This document shows, in pieces, positions 25,201-37,167 of a stretch of DNA of 64,000 nt. The stretch is taken from the NCBI GenBank assembly GCA_947561715.1, contig OX387204.1, positions 13,769,001 to 13,833,000 on the forward strand, read 5' to 3'. Numbering within the stretch: position 1 is the stretch's first letter; the number at the start of each line of letters is the position of its first letter. A model generated the notes under the pieces. That model ran no database searches, was not told the origin of the DNA, and saw only the letters and a program-made list of their open reading frames with translations. This DNA comes from Ascidia mentula. Lineage: Eukaryota > Chordata > Ascidiacea > Phlebobranchia > Ascidiidae. Both the position numbers and the translations under genes were made by a program.

Positions 25201-28200
25201 ACAGGACAACGACTGCTTTGTACGTTAAAGTTTCTTGTTCAAATGACATGACTAGATTTGATAAATCGTTGGATGCAACTGAAGTTGTAGCCTGAAACTT
25301 CTTCGTTTCTTGATCATTCTCATCTGGTTCCTTTCTGGAATCAAAATTTCTTAAAATTTCTAGTTGAGTGGGAATGCCTACGAAACCCCGGGAAATTAGA
25401 AGCTGGTCGTTTGAAAGAAACTTTTGAAAAGAAAACAACAATGCTTTTTCCTGCCCCTCGGCATCCTTTGTAGTTTTCAGCTTGATGAGATGCTTTGCAA
25501 AACAAAAACTATCACACTGTCGGTCAGATCTGTTAACTCTGGTGTCGTTTGTTTCTTGCTCAAGAAATTCCACCAAATCTCCCATCGTGGGTCTTCTGGT
25601 CAGCATTACATCAACTGGCATAGGTGATAGCTCAAAGCTACGTGTGACATAAATGCCTGCTATTCCAAACAAAAGACGGACGTCTTCAGCAGTCAAACTC
25701 AACAGCATCGCGTATTTTTGGAAAGTGGCGTTGCACTCCGCAGACATTATCTCATTGAAAATACTACGGAATATCGTCGACGAAAGGTTCAACTCGGTTC
25801 TGCTGTAGCTCGCGTTAACGCTGACAATCGCATTCAATATAGTTTCTGTGCACTCTTTAGACGATTTTGGTAATTTGAAAGCAACTGTGTGTTCAATAAC
25901 ATTCCGGGTCATTTCTTTGGACCAAGTTATATTAGTAACCGCCACTTCAACCAACGATTCGGGAATGGACTCTTTTTTCGAGTCTTCATCAGATGTTTCG
26001 TCTTCGTCGCTATCCTCCTCTCCATCTCCACTTCCGCTACTATTTTCATCTTTATATCGCAAATCCCTTTGAGCAGCTTTGAAACCTTTTATTTTTCGGT
26101 CTATTTTATCAAAAAGTTTATTGACAAGCATAGAATACGAGCTTCTTACTTTTTCCTCCAGCAGAGTCAGAATTAATGAATAATTTTGTGTTCCAGGCTG
26201 CGGTACATCTGAGTTTTCTAAATATACAAGTGACCCCGCAAATTCGACACTTAAGCCCTTTTTCCCATAACCTTTCTCGTCACGTCTTCGGCCAAGCATA
26301 AAATCTATCACTTCCACGCCTTCGACTTGTGGAGCATGATGTGAGTAGGCCAAATAAAGATCTCTTTCCAATTTGGCTTTAAATCTATCCAAAGAGTCGG
26401 ATGAGTTGTTGCTGATGTTGGGGTCATTAAACAGGTTGTATATCGTTGGATTTACTTGAACAGAAGCCACTGCGTAAGTATTCGTTTCTCTGCTTAATAC
26501 GGTTTTCTCCAAAACCTCGTTTAATTCGTCTTTGAGGTCACTCGTTTCAGGAAGTTTTGCAATGATTTCTGCGATGTCATCCAGTTCGATAATTTCTAGT
26601 GAATCGAAACCGCCAATCGCAATTGCCGGCTGCACGTTTGATTCCTTGCGTCTCATGAAAACTTCCGATAAAACCGATTCGTTAAAACCCGCAGCCGTAA
26701 TATCGTGCGAATCTTCGCCAGTAAGGACAATAACGTGTTTAAATAACGAGTCATTCCCCGATGCCACGAAAGCCACGTCTACGTCTCCTTGAAATACGGA
26801 GGAATATAAGAGACTTAGCTGTTCCTCCACAAATTTAATGAGGGTCGGATACGATTCGTCTTTTTCGTTTAGCATTTTGTAAAGTGATTCGACGATGGGT
26901 ATTGTTCCGAACAATATTGTTTGCTCTAAAAAAAATGTCGGTAAGTTCAAAGAACATTTTAAAATCGGAGTAAAAATATTGTCGCAAAAACCTATGTAGG
27001 CATTTTTCTGAAAAAGCGCAAACTATTAGGTACACAATCTATAATTTCATCACAGTCAATTCGTAACAAAACTTTTTTTTCGACCTTAGACTGAGATATA
27101 CGATAAATCAGGTTTAAACTTACAGGACACGCGGGGCGTGCATGGTCCAAGTGCACATTTAAGAAAGTCAAATCTTACAATACGATGATAGTTGGTCACA
27201 ATCAGTTGAGTAAAATTACTGGAGGCCCACCTCTACATTCCTCGTCCTCATTTTGGGCAAAACCAGGAAAACATCGGCACTCATGGTCGCCGTATGAGTT
27301 GATGCACTGGGAGTTTTCGTTGCACGTTCCTTCAAGGTCACATTCGTCAATATCATCACAACTGTATCCGTCACCAGTAAACCCTTCCATACAGGTGCAG
27401 CGATAGCTACCCTGTAAATTCGCAAATCAGAGTGGGTTTTACAAATTTAAATGCTTTTTGGGGGCTGATTGTGCAATGTAGCAGATATCACTCTGATGAG
27501 AAAATCCAACGTTACAAACGAAAAGATATTTTCTACCAACCAACTGCAGCAGAAAGTAAACATCGCCATGTTAATTCAGAACTCTTGTTATCGTTCCACA
27601 TTTTGTTACCGCATCGTTACCAGATTGGATATTTATTACAAAACCATTCTATTTCTTTATTCCACTCGAAAAAATATATTCATAAATTATTTTACCTCCA
27701 AGTTAAAGCAGGTTGCTTTCGCGTGACACGCGTGGAAGTTTAACGCACACTCGTCCACATCTTCGCAGTCCATACCATCCCCTATAAAACCTTCTCTGCA
27801 TTTACAAACGTGCACCAATCCTTGCAACACACAGCTCGCTCTGCTGTGGCATACAGGCATAATGTTGCCTTCTTCAACAGGCAGAAGACCTTTGTAAGGA
27901 TCGCACACCCATGTTGAGTAAGTGTTGTTGGTTATAATTTCCTGACAGTCCTTTACCCCATCTCCTGTAAACAAATCCTTGCAGGAGCAGACGAACGAAC
28001 CGTCGGTATTAGTGCAAGTGGCATTTTGGTGGCAGGCGTTAAGAGTTACGTCGCACTCGTTGACGTCATCGCACTGGGTGTATCCGTCTCCGGAATAACC
28101 CGGCTTGCACGTACAAGTGAAACTTCCAATCGTGTTGGTGCAGAGTGAGTTTGGATGACAAGTGTTACGCCACGCACTTCTTGAACACTCGTCAAAATCT

Positions 28201-30560
28201 GCAAGATTGTTATCAATCAAATAAAATAATTTTGTATTTTGAGTAAAAAACTGCTACGCGAATGAGCAATCCAAGCAAGAAATGAAATGGCATAGACACT
28301 GACAAAACCATAAACTTTATCGAGTCATGCGCTCTTGTACGGTTATTTCCTCATGGAGAATCACCGCCTGCCGTAGGATGACAGTCGCATTGGGAGGTGA
28401 TGGATTGTGACAGACTGCATCAGACGTTAGGTGGCGATGCGGCATTAAATTGCGACAAATTGAACTGAACCAGTTTGCCTCATGTTTTATCCACTAAGTT
28501 TAAATTTGACGCAAGGCTTTTATGAATGCGGCTGGGTCGATGCTTCCAAGCTCATGCTGCTCCAACTATTTAAGTTGAATCAAAGTAAGTAGAATATGAG
28601 ACACCTTATTGTACGCGGCGAAATAATATGATCCAGAATAAATTATACATGAATACTGCACCCATACAGAAAGGAAAAAATACTCACCTTTTACACCTGG
28701 AACAGTAATAAACATTGTGTAGTCCATGATTCCGATTTGACGCTTTCGAATTGCCGCCACTGAACTATCTGTTAGTTGCTGGAGTGTCAGAATATGGTTT
28801 TTGGGAGCTACAGTGTCAACAGTGAAATGGGCCCTGGAATATCCTGCCGCCTCAGAAAAGTTTTCGACTGCAATAAGCAAAACACAATGTTTATATCATG
28901 ATGCCCAATTTATCAGTAAATGCCTATAAAAATAAAATTTAACTATTTAACTATTATTAATTCAGCTTTGTAACAGTTTGTTTCTAAATACGTAATTCTT
29001 GCAATGAGCCGATGCAGATTTTATTGAAAATGACATTTTGCCTACATTTATGTTGATGCGTTTTGTTGCGAACTACGACACAAACCTTTAACCACTTTCA
29101 CTTGCGGAAGTTGGTAGCGAAAAGCCTTGAGAAGTTGCCATTCTACTGCAGATGCATAAGTATGAAAGGTCTTCGTGGTGTTGTCAGACAAGCCGACAGA
29201 AAACACTTTGCTTGTAATGGCGGTACCGGAAAATTTCTGGGCAGCTGTAAAGTGCAAAATAACTGATAATTTGGATATATGCTACATATGTATTTTAAAC
29301 GGTTGATTCGTCTGTCAAACTATTAGTCTGCCAAAAAAAGCAGCTGAAATTAATATTGTACTACTTTTGTTGCCAAACATACTACAATTTAAACAGGACT
29401 GCTCTTCTGGCATTGATTAACGTTCTTCCGACGTTTCGTCTGCCATACAGCAAGACTTCATCATGGTTTAACACCACAATTCAAACGTGAACCACATAAC
29501 ATACTGCGGGAGGCGCAGCAGTTGCAACAAGTCGGAAAATATACATATTGTTCTTTATCGCCTGTTTATGTAGCGCGGCAAGTTAATTTTTAATAGAAAG
29601 TGACATGTTTAGCAGAAACCTTAAAACTCTAACGTTGCATTTTCCATTTATATTTCTGCTCCTTCACGTTTACCTGTCAATTATCTGTACATAGGTGTTA
29701 TTGTTCCAAAATACCTTTTCCACTCGGGCTGAAGTATCCTTCGGGGTAGAAGCACCACGCAAACCTCTGCTGTTCCGAATCAAAGCAACAACCACGTGAC
29801 TCGCAAGCGGATGACGTAATCCGGGGATAACCGCAACTGTCGCGTTCAGCATAATTCACCACTCTACATTCGTTTATTTCTGTATGATTAAAAAAATTAA
29901 ATAAAGCACTCTTCGCAATTGGATATTAAACATATGATTTAAAAAGCATAGTTTGTGACTTTTAATTACCTCCAGTCAGCAGTCCTGCATCTTTGGGACT
30001 AAGACGCGGTACCTTAGGTAAAGGGAAATCTAAGTACAAAATAAATGTATTGGAATTTAAATGAGGAAATAGAACAAGCACTGAACTTTTGTTTTAATTC
30101 AATCATATTTTGTACAAGCAACATAATTTAGGCAAAATTAGAAAATAAGCGTTTAATAATTTTTTTCATCATGCAAGATCTTGCCTGTTGGATAAAAGCA
30201 CCATGGAACCTTTCCTGTCGTTACTTCGAAACAACAACCGATGTTGATGCAGGTTTGATTTCGAATTCCCGCCCATCCACAGTTAATGCGATCGTACTCC
30301 GCAATATTACATGTGTCTGAAATGACGAAAACACTGGAATTCGCGGTTTTACTTTCAGACAGTTTTATTTTTCTTGGGTAACATCGTTGGCCACCCGCTG
30401 TTTGAACGTAGCAACATGTAACAGTAAATAAAGAAACGATTGTCGTCGTATATTTCCTTTTTAAATTTTTTAAAACAATGCAAAACAACTTACCGACAGA
30501 ATGAGAAAAATGGAACACATTTAAGAATGTAATTAAACAGAGCAGCATTAAATTCCGCAT
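22261..30560 (-). CDS. Secreted trefoil-SEA-EGF protein, 1,921 residues
   Basis: Exons, read downward: 30560-30494, 30397-30185, 30029-29970, 29879-29715, 29244-29086, 28867-28688, 28198-27696, 27411-27231, 26925-24695, 24336-24156, 24086-22261. All ten junctions keep phase. Residues 1-22 are a signal peptide. Two P-type (trefoil) domains follow, with cores CGWAGIRNQTCINIGCCF and CGYPRITSSACESRGCCF, each with a WCFYP motif. Then come a SEA-like module split over exons 5-6 (about 169-281) and five EGF domains (282-509), several with the calcium-binding D-[VI]-[ND]-E-C signature. Exon 9 encodes about 744 residues of repeated SEA-like folds, an acidic Ser/Glu/Asp linker and EGF domains. Exon 10 completes two more EGFs, and exon 11 encodes 608 residues of SEA-like sequence. 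N-glycosylation sites are frequent. The last 18 codons give no transmembrane or GPI signal, so the product should be secreted. Mucus, egg-coat or matrix roles are plausible; none is shown. Confidence 0.9.
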
Positions 30561-31720
30561 CGCACAGAGAAGACTAAGGAACTACCCTCATAAAAACGCC
30601 AAACATGTATTAAAATCGACTGATGTAAAATATCTGTCAAATATAACATGTCAGGTAACTTCCATAAAACTAGTCTTGCACACTGATAAATAGTTTCTAA
30701 TGTAATACTGTAAGCAAGCTCATAAATCAGACTTACGCTTAACTCATGTTGTTTAATAAACTGACAAATATCATAACTTTAGAAAATCATCAACACTGCT
30801 TTAAACTCAACTGATGCCCCTGGTCAACTGCTGGAAAACATTTGATGATAGTTAAAGCATCAGTTCAATTAGTTGAACATTTGATGGTATTAGATAATTG
30901 GATGTTTATACTATTAGACTGCTACCTAGTTGAGCGAACGCCCACTTAAGAGCTCTTAATGAATGTGACGTTATACATTCATTTGAGATGCATGCGGAAA
31001 TCTCCAATACGATAAGGACTTATTCGTCGCTATATTCTTAAGATCGTCGGCTCTGTTTTGAATATTTCGGGTATTTTTATCGCATGGTTTTTGTACTACA
31101 TCAGTGACATTGTTAAATAGAGAAATTGCCCCATAGGGTTCCTAGTTAACAAAAAGACACAGCATTTGATACAGACTGTGTGCATTATTGTTATAGTGCA
31201 CTTATGTAGTGAGTATGAAGTACCGCATTAGTTTTTCAATTTCAAAATTTAATTGATTTCTTCTTTTATATTTTACACAAGAAACAGTAACTGGGCAATA
31301 AATGTGCAATGATTCCAACCCAGACTGTTTTCCATGTTTTATTAAAGACACTTTCCAGTAATTTATGATATCGTGTTCCGTCTGGCCAAACATGCGTGCA
31401 GCTAATGTACGCAAAATCAATTATTAAACGATATTCGTTAAGTTGCGACATGCATTTGACAGCGAGCTGCATATAAACGTCAGGTATGTGGTGAATTAAA
31501 GCTTAGCAGAGTTTTCCTGCAGGCTGCGTTAGTTTGAATGAGGGTGTGATCACAAATGTCGACAAACCTGTAATTTTTTGATTTTAATTACACGTTAAGG
31601 AGAGGTATTATTGAAATGTAATTTTTTTCCCAAAGAAAAAGTTAGGGCCGAATTTTGCTGGGCATAAATACTGTATGTCATAGTAAAATCCACAGTCAAG
31701 AAGCTGTTATAAAAAGCACA
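30561..31720. other. Shared intergenic region between divergent genes
   Basis: This 1.16 kb AT-rich gap separates the starts of the trefoil-SEA-EGF gene (-) and the Ly6-like gene (+), so it should hold both promoters. Short related segments near 30800-30900 (caactgatgc, gcatcagttc, ttgaacatttgatgg) recur in both orientations. No coding exon is seen. Confidence 0.45.
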
Positions 31721-32699
31721 ATGAACGTATTGTGGGTCGTCCTGTGTGGTGTGAATGTTGTCAACGGTCTTATATGTTGGAGATGTGCAGTTTTAGGCGG
31801 TGAAAGAGAATGTACGATGAACGGACAACCTGAGGAATGTCATGCAAACCAGGTAAAATTTTGGGTGACAGCTGTAAGAAATGTCATTGTTTCTTTTACA
31901 GGAAGAGGGGAGGCATTAATTTCATGTTTCGTTTTATTGCAAAATATTTAATTATGTGCTTATATATCGTATTTAACTGTGATCTATGTACCTGTTACAT
32001 AGGCTTGCATAACCGAGTTTCGAGAAGAAAACCAGCAAAGCACCCTAATTCGAAGTTGCAAGCAACAGAGCGCATGCGCGGGCCTTCTTCATCAAAATAG
32101 CTTGATGTGCAACAGAAACAGGTGGATGAAATAATCGATATCTCGATAATTACCAACATTCACACGAAGTTTTGAAAAGATGCTCTTGCAGACCCGATCT
32201 GGACATCAGTGTTTGCTATGATTGCTGCGAAGACGACAACTTCTGCAACAGCCAAAACATGGTGCAACCTCTTAAACCCGCTACGGCTTCAAATCAAGAA
32301 ATCGGCTTTAAGCCAAAGGTTAGTGGAGATGATAAGAGGTCACCTGCTTTCAGTACCAAGCAAACTATTCTTTATGCAAAGGAAAGTGTGCCAAAAACCT
32401 CGTCCAGTGGCACAACTCCACCGCCAACCCAATCAAACGTTGTTTGTGAAAAGTCTACAAGCTCTGAGAAGACAACAGAGTTGAGAAATCCTAACGATAT
32501 TGCTGGAAGACGCCACGAATCGAAACACAAGGGAAATCTTGAACGCACCGCGATGCCAGTGACAACTAATTTAAGAGGTACCAGTCAGCCTGGAACCACA
32601 AGAAAGGGGACTAAACGGACAAATATTTTTGGTGCCTTGTTGGTCATAATTCCTGATGGAGAAAACAACATTCCGTTTTCCAGACAAGATGAGCTGTAA
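31721..32699 (+). CDS. Ly6/uPAR-type three-finger protein with long tail
   Basis: Three exons, 31721-31852, 32003-32121 and 32180-32699, keep phase (0, 2) and encode 256 residues. A signal peptide of about 16 residues (MNVLWVVLCGVNVVNG) precedes a three-finger domain starting ICWRC and ending in the diagnostic CC..DNFCN motif; 14 cysteines lie between. After the domain comes an unusual tail of about 150 residues rich in Ser, Thr, Pro and Lys, likely flexible and perhaps O-glycosylated. Most Ly6 proteins end in a GPI signal. Here only a short hydrophobic run (ALLVIIP) is followed by polar residues, and the last four residues are QDEL, close to the ER-retention signal KDEL. The product may therefore be secreted or ER-retained. 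An alternative last exon cannot be ruled out. Confidence 0.85.
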
Positions 32700-33551
32700 C
32701 AACGTCATTCATTCCTATTTGTACATATTTTAAAACCACCATATACAATGGTTGCGCGCGTTTGTTGATTGTAAGGGCAATGTTTATTCCGCTCTTGATA
32801 CAAGTCATAACAAATATCTTTTGTTTTTGCAAAGTTCCAAAAACTTCATTCAAACCAATATAACGAATAAGACGAATTGAAGATGGCCAACAAAGTAATA
32901 TCGCGTTGATTACGAGTAACTGTGATTTAGAAGTTCACCAACACGAGACATAAAGTGCTCTTAGTAGGTGCATCTGGAGATATGCGAAAGTCGATAGCGA
33001 AGAAGTTGTTTAGAAAGCGCCATCACATATTTAATTACCGGTCTCAAAGCACTTACAATCTGGTCTAAAAGCACTATACCAACCATCGTCGGGAATCATG
33101 CTAACATTATTTTCTAACTTCAAGGTCATAATGGATACGACGATAAAATTTTATACTGTACTTGGAAATACAAATTAATGCCCAATATACACACGTTTTG
33201 TTGTATTGCCTTTTATGGCTTGCATGCAAAATCGAACACAAACAAGGAGTCGTGGGTATACAGGACTTTTCCAACAATATAATACTTTCGCTTCCAATTT
33301 GGTGGATGAAACCCAGAAATTATCACCAAAAAACTCTTCAAAAATATCGTAGGTTATGGGGAATTTACAGTTATTGTATTGTCCAGGTGGTCCACAAACC
33401 CAAACAACTTGAAAAATGCTGGTTTATATGGTCATACATCAGGGACATATTGTTGGCGGAATTTAATCAGTTCCGCGGCATTTTCGCCCAAATATTCATG
33501 CCTCGTCTCTTCGATCGGAAGGGATTTAAACCGACATCACCTGGAGCGTGA
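32700..33551. other. Intergenic DNA
   Basis: No exon supported. A 129-codon plus-strand frame at 33162-33551 lacks an ATG start at its reported beginning and has no family features. Confidence 0.4.
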
Positions 33552-34757
33552 TCAAATGCTGTCAGGCTTCACCTCCTTCCCATCAACATAAAGCAACTTT
33601 CCATTCCACTTTATTTTCCTTCCTTCCGATTCCGCAGCCGCTGCGTAGGCGACCAGCTTTCTCCTCTTCAACATCTGCGTCTTGGTGAGATCTTCAATGA
33701 CCGTGATTTCCGAAGGAAGTGACTTCCGGCGGTACAGGACTCGCGTTTTGTCTTTCCAGCGCGCAAATTTTGCCAAAATCGCCCTGTATAAATGCGTACA
33801 ATTGATAACTCGGTGCTTGGCAAAGAAGTTCGGACAAAAATGTTGGTGGGAAACAAATGTTGAAGACATTCGCCGCTTGTAATGAGAAATCAACTAATTT
33901 GAAACAGAAACTGAATAAACTGGACCTCAAATAAGGCGAACCCGTCCATTATCGACATTATTTTGTAAGTGAAAATCGCTTGCTTAAAAACATTGATTTA
34001 CTGACCGCTGGTGGCTGTTATGTTATCGCATGATATGTGAAGGCTATAACTTTTGTAATGCTACCATTTTAGATGTAATAAATGAACGTAATTATAAAAT
34101 AGTTTTTCATTACATTTGCGATAGGCACTTTTGCGAAAGCTCTTTTTGAAGTAAAGTCTTGCTTATAGATGCAATGCAACGTTTTCCTTCAAAATTCTCA
34201 GTGGTAAGTTATAACTACAGCAATAAATTTCAATAAAAGTTGGACATACGCACATTACATTCTGATCACGTATTTCTGTTGGACGCCTGAGATACATTCA
34301 AGACAGAAATGGGGGTTAAGTAACAAATGTTGGAGAACCACTGGATTAAATTATGCTATGTTTTTTTCACGACATCTGCTGAAGTGTGAATTACCTCTTT
34401 GATGTATTGACGTATTAATTTGTCAAATAACATATCATGAGTGACAAACCTTGGTTTGGTGCCATTTTTGTTTATTCGGTAAGCGTACTCAACGCTCTTT
34501 TCGTTCAAGGTAATTCCCATGGAATCTTCCACCAGTTGGCGCACTAATTCGACCGGGTCCTCGCCATCATTCTCGGAGAATCCCTTAAAAATTAGGTTGT
34601 AGCGTTTGGTTTGTTGAACGAGCTGCTCCATTTGGCCATCAAGCGCGTGGATTATATGATCCGTCTTGTTAACGTCAGTGGCGAAACTTTCTTGCATCTC
34701 CACAAGCTTTACTTGTTCACTCTGTAGCGACCTCACGCGGATCAGCATTTTTTCGAT
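33552..34757 (-). CDS. Spliced LINE ORF1-like RNA-binding protein, 5' end missing
   Basis: Two minus-strand exons, 34757-34450 and 33783-33552, join in phase (Arg codon ag|g) across a 666-bp GT-AG intron. The 180 residues run from a coiled coil (SLQSEQVKLVEMQESF) into the RRM-like core of L1-type ORF1 proteins (RYNLIFKGFSEN), then to the segment KPRAILAKFARWKDK and the C-terminal domain (LTKTQMLKRRKL, ending YVDGKEV). That order matches ORF1p, the nucleic-acid chaperone of non-LTR retrotransposons. Splicing restores a motif that is broken in the genomic frame, and autonomous elements normally lack introns. A host gene derived from ORF1 is therefore possible. Exon 1 opens with a good acceptor (CACACGGCAG), so further upstream exons are expected but not found. 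No reverse transcriptase lies nearby. Confidence 0.65.
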
Positions 34758-37051
34758 CTGCCGTGTGAAGAAAGAAGTTTTGTAACGAATTGAATTAACC
34801 TGCTCAGGGTTTGGTTGTCACTGCGCATTGTTTTGGCATCAACTAACTTTGTCATTATGACATTCAAACCTCGTATAAAACAACTAATAGCAATTAACAT
34901 GAAATTTAGTGCTATTTTTGCTGCCAGGCAAATTATTTAATAGTTTCGAAAACTTAAGAGCCAGAAGAGCAATTCCTATTAATACGAAATTTTGTGCTAT
35001 TGCAATGTACACAAAAAATTAACACAAGCATCAAAACAAATTACAGATGAATTAAACAAATAAAACCTGATCGTTCAGAACATGTTGTTCCCTTGAGATG
35101 AAAAGAACAAGACATACATATCCAACCAGACCAAAGACAACTGGCCGCACTTTGTTAACAGCTCTGCGAATGGAGAAGCTCATTGCAGAGGAAATTTATC
35201 AATGGAAGTCCTGGAATGCAGCTTCATACTTAGTTCCCCTGTAAGCAAACTACCGGCTTGAAAGAGAGCAGTCCTAAAATTCAAATATACTTTATAAGTG
35301 TACTGAGGACTTGTCTAGGTTTTTGCTATTTACACCTTGGCTTTACACTAACTTAATATTGTCACTTTTCAGACTTTCTGGTTTATATATTGCTGCCAGA
35401 AAAAACCTGTTGGCTTTCTCGCTTATCACGACAACACGGACTCACAACGCTTCACATCGCCCGCGGCCAAACGCATCGTAGCGTGACCGATGTCGTAAAC
35501 TCACGTGTGGTTGTTATAGTAATTTATAAATAATACCTCGATGGGAAGTTTTTGATGAATGAGCTTAATTTAATACATTTCATTTATAAATCTGTACATT
35601 TCTATTTGAACCATCACTGTTCAAAAACTGATGCCTAAAAACGCCTAAACCACCAGCCTACTTGAGCATTAGTGTTAACCAGTAGGTTAATTTATTAGTG
35701 CCCAAAAATTTTATTTTTAGTCGAACTTACAACAGACGACTTTGGCTAAAACCTGTACGGATGGGTAATTTTGTATAAAAACGCAATTTCGTTTTATCTA
35801 TAAGAACGTTGCTTCAAAAATAGCTTCTACGGAAGGACCTAACGCACATGTTATTACGTTTACACTATTTTACAAACCCAACACCGAAATTATGATAATA
35901 CGTTACGTTTTGAATTGTAGCACTACAGCAGTTGTGAGCATGACAGCCACTAAAGGTCAGTAAAGAGCTCTCTGCAATGTGATTTGAGCGAGCGATTTTT
36001 ACTTTTCAAATAACAATTACAAAACCTAATCATGATTTGTTTGCAGGAAAGCTTGTAGCCTGCATCCTCGTTAATAAAATATGAAGAAATAAACAAATTG
36101 TCTTTACCTTTTACCAAAATATTTGTGCTTTTTCTAACGAGCACACAACTGGCTCTTTTAAAGGAATGTCAATGCCCAACGTTTAAATCAAACCTCGAAT
36201 AAACAGAATCGAGTTATATGTAATCTGAAAATAACTTAAATAGGACAGTTGATTGATACTTAATCGCGGTTAGGAAAAGAATCCATTTATTTTAAACACA
36301 CATCTTCCTCGCGAGCAAGCTGCTTTCTCTGAAGCTTTGTACACATAAGCGCGTGAAAGGCCTACTGCAACTAGGAGCTTTGTGTGCTGGTCAGACGGTT
36401 TAATTAAGGTGGGCGCTGTGTGTGCGCAAGCTACCGTCGGCAGTCGCGTCGTCAAATACGACCACACGTTACGAACTTTCCAGTCAGGTTAAGCCTTGAC
36501 AGCATCACAACTTGTCTTGCCGAGGTTATAGGAACGCGCTGCTGGTGTTAGATTTAGTAGTGGATGTGGATACATGGCGAAGAGAGTTTTATTTTAGGCA
36601 CAACCACGAATATTAACAATATGAAGCACAGTATGGGTTGTAGCGTTTTGATGGCACACAAAGGAAAATGGATTTTTAGATTTTGGTGGTATTGTGAGTT
36701 GGTACCTGACTTGATCAGCTATAATCAGTAAACCCAAAACAATTTTGACCAGATTCGTGACAATATGTCATACTGTAAGGTAATTGGGTTCACAAAAACC
36801 AAGCAAGCACGAATGATCGTTTTTGTACCAAAGAGCTGTGATATATTTTCAGACATTTTGTTTGTAAACTTCTCAGGTTTGTTGCAACGAAATTTCTAAA
36901 TCAGTGATTAGCGAAAAGTAAAACCAATAAACTGAGTCTACAAGTTCCAGTGATATAAAACATGAACGTAAACTAAACAACGAGAAAGACTGCCTGCCTA
37001 TGCAACAATTCTATACAACTGTATTCAAAACGCTTTCGCAGGCAGATAGAA
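34758..37051. other. Intergenic region upstream of IPF1/Xlox
   Basis: No exon recognised. The 5' exons of the ORF1-like gene should lie somewhere in its left part, and the IPF1 promoter in its right part. Open frames here are short. Confidence 0.4.
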
Positions 37052-37060
37052 TATATAAAA
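37052..37060 (+). promoter_or_regulatory. Candidate TATA box of the IPF1/Xlox gene
   Basis: The sequence TATATAAAA lies 108 bases before the ATG at 37168. This fits a TATA promoter with a short 5' UTR. No transcript evidence is available. Confidence 0.4.
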
Positions 37061-37167
37061 ATATGCAAGTAAACGATCTACTGTCTTATAAAATCACGTA
37101 CAATTTATGTTTATTCAGAATAATGTAAAACCTAAAAAATAATCACTGCAAAAGCACTGGCAACAAA

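Noticed and set aside
24593..26950. A separate 785-residue gene in this frame
   Set aside because: Its reported start is a TTG inside an intron. A pyrimidine-rich acceptor at 26925 and a donor at 24694 join it in phase to EGF exons on both sides.
30153..30560. A stand-alone single-trefoil secreted gene ending at 30153
   Set aside because: The GC-AG junction at 30185 keeps phase into the next exons and a second trefoil. Intron retention could still make the short form.
33162..33551. 129-codon plus-strand frame as a gene
   Set aside because: No ATG at its start, no signal or domain, and it overlaps the 3' flank of the minus-strand ORF1-like gene.
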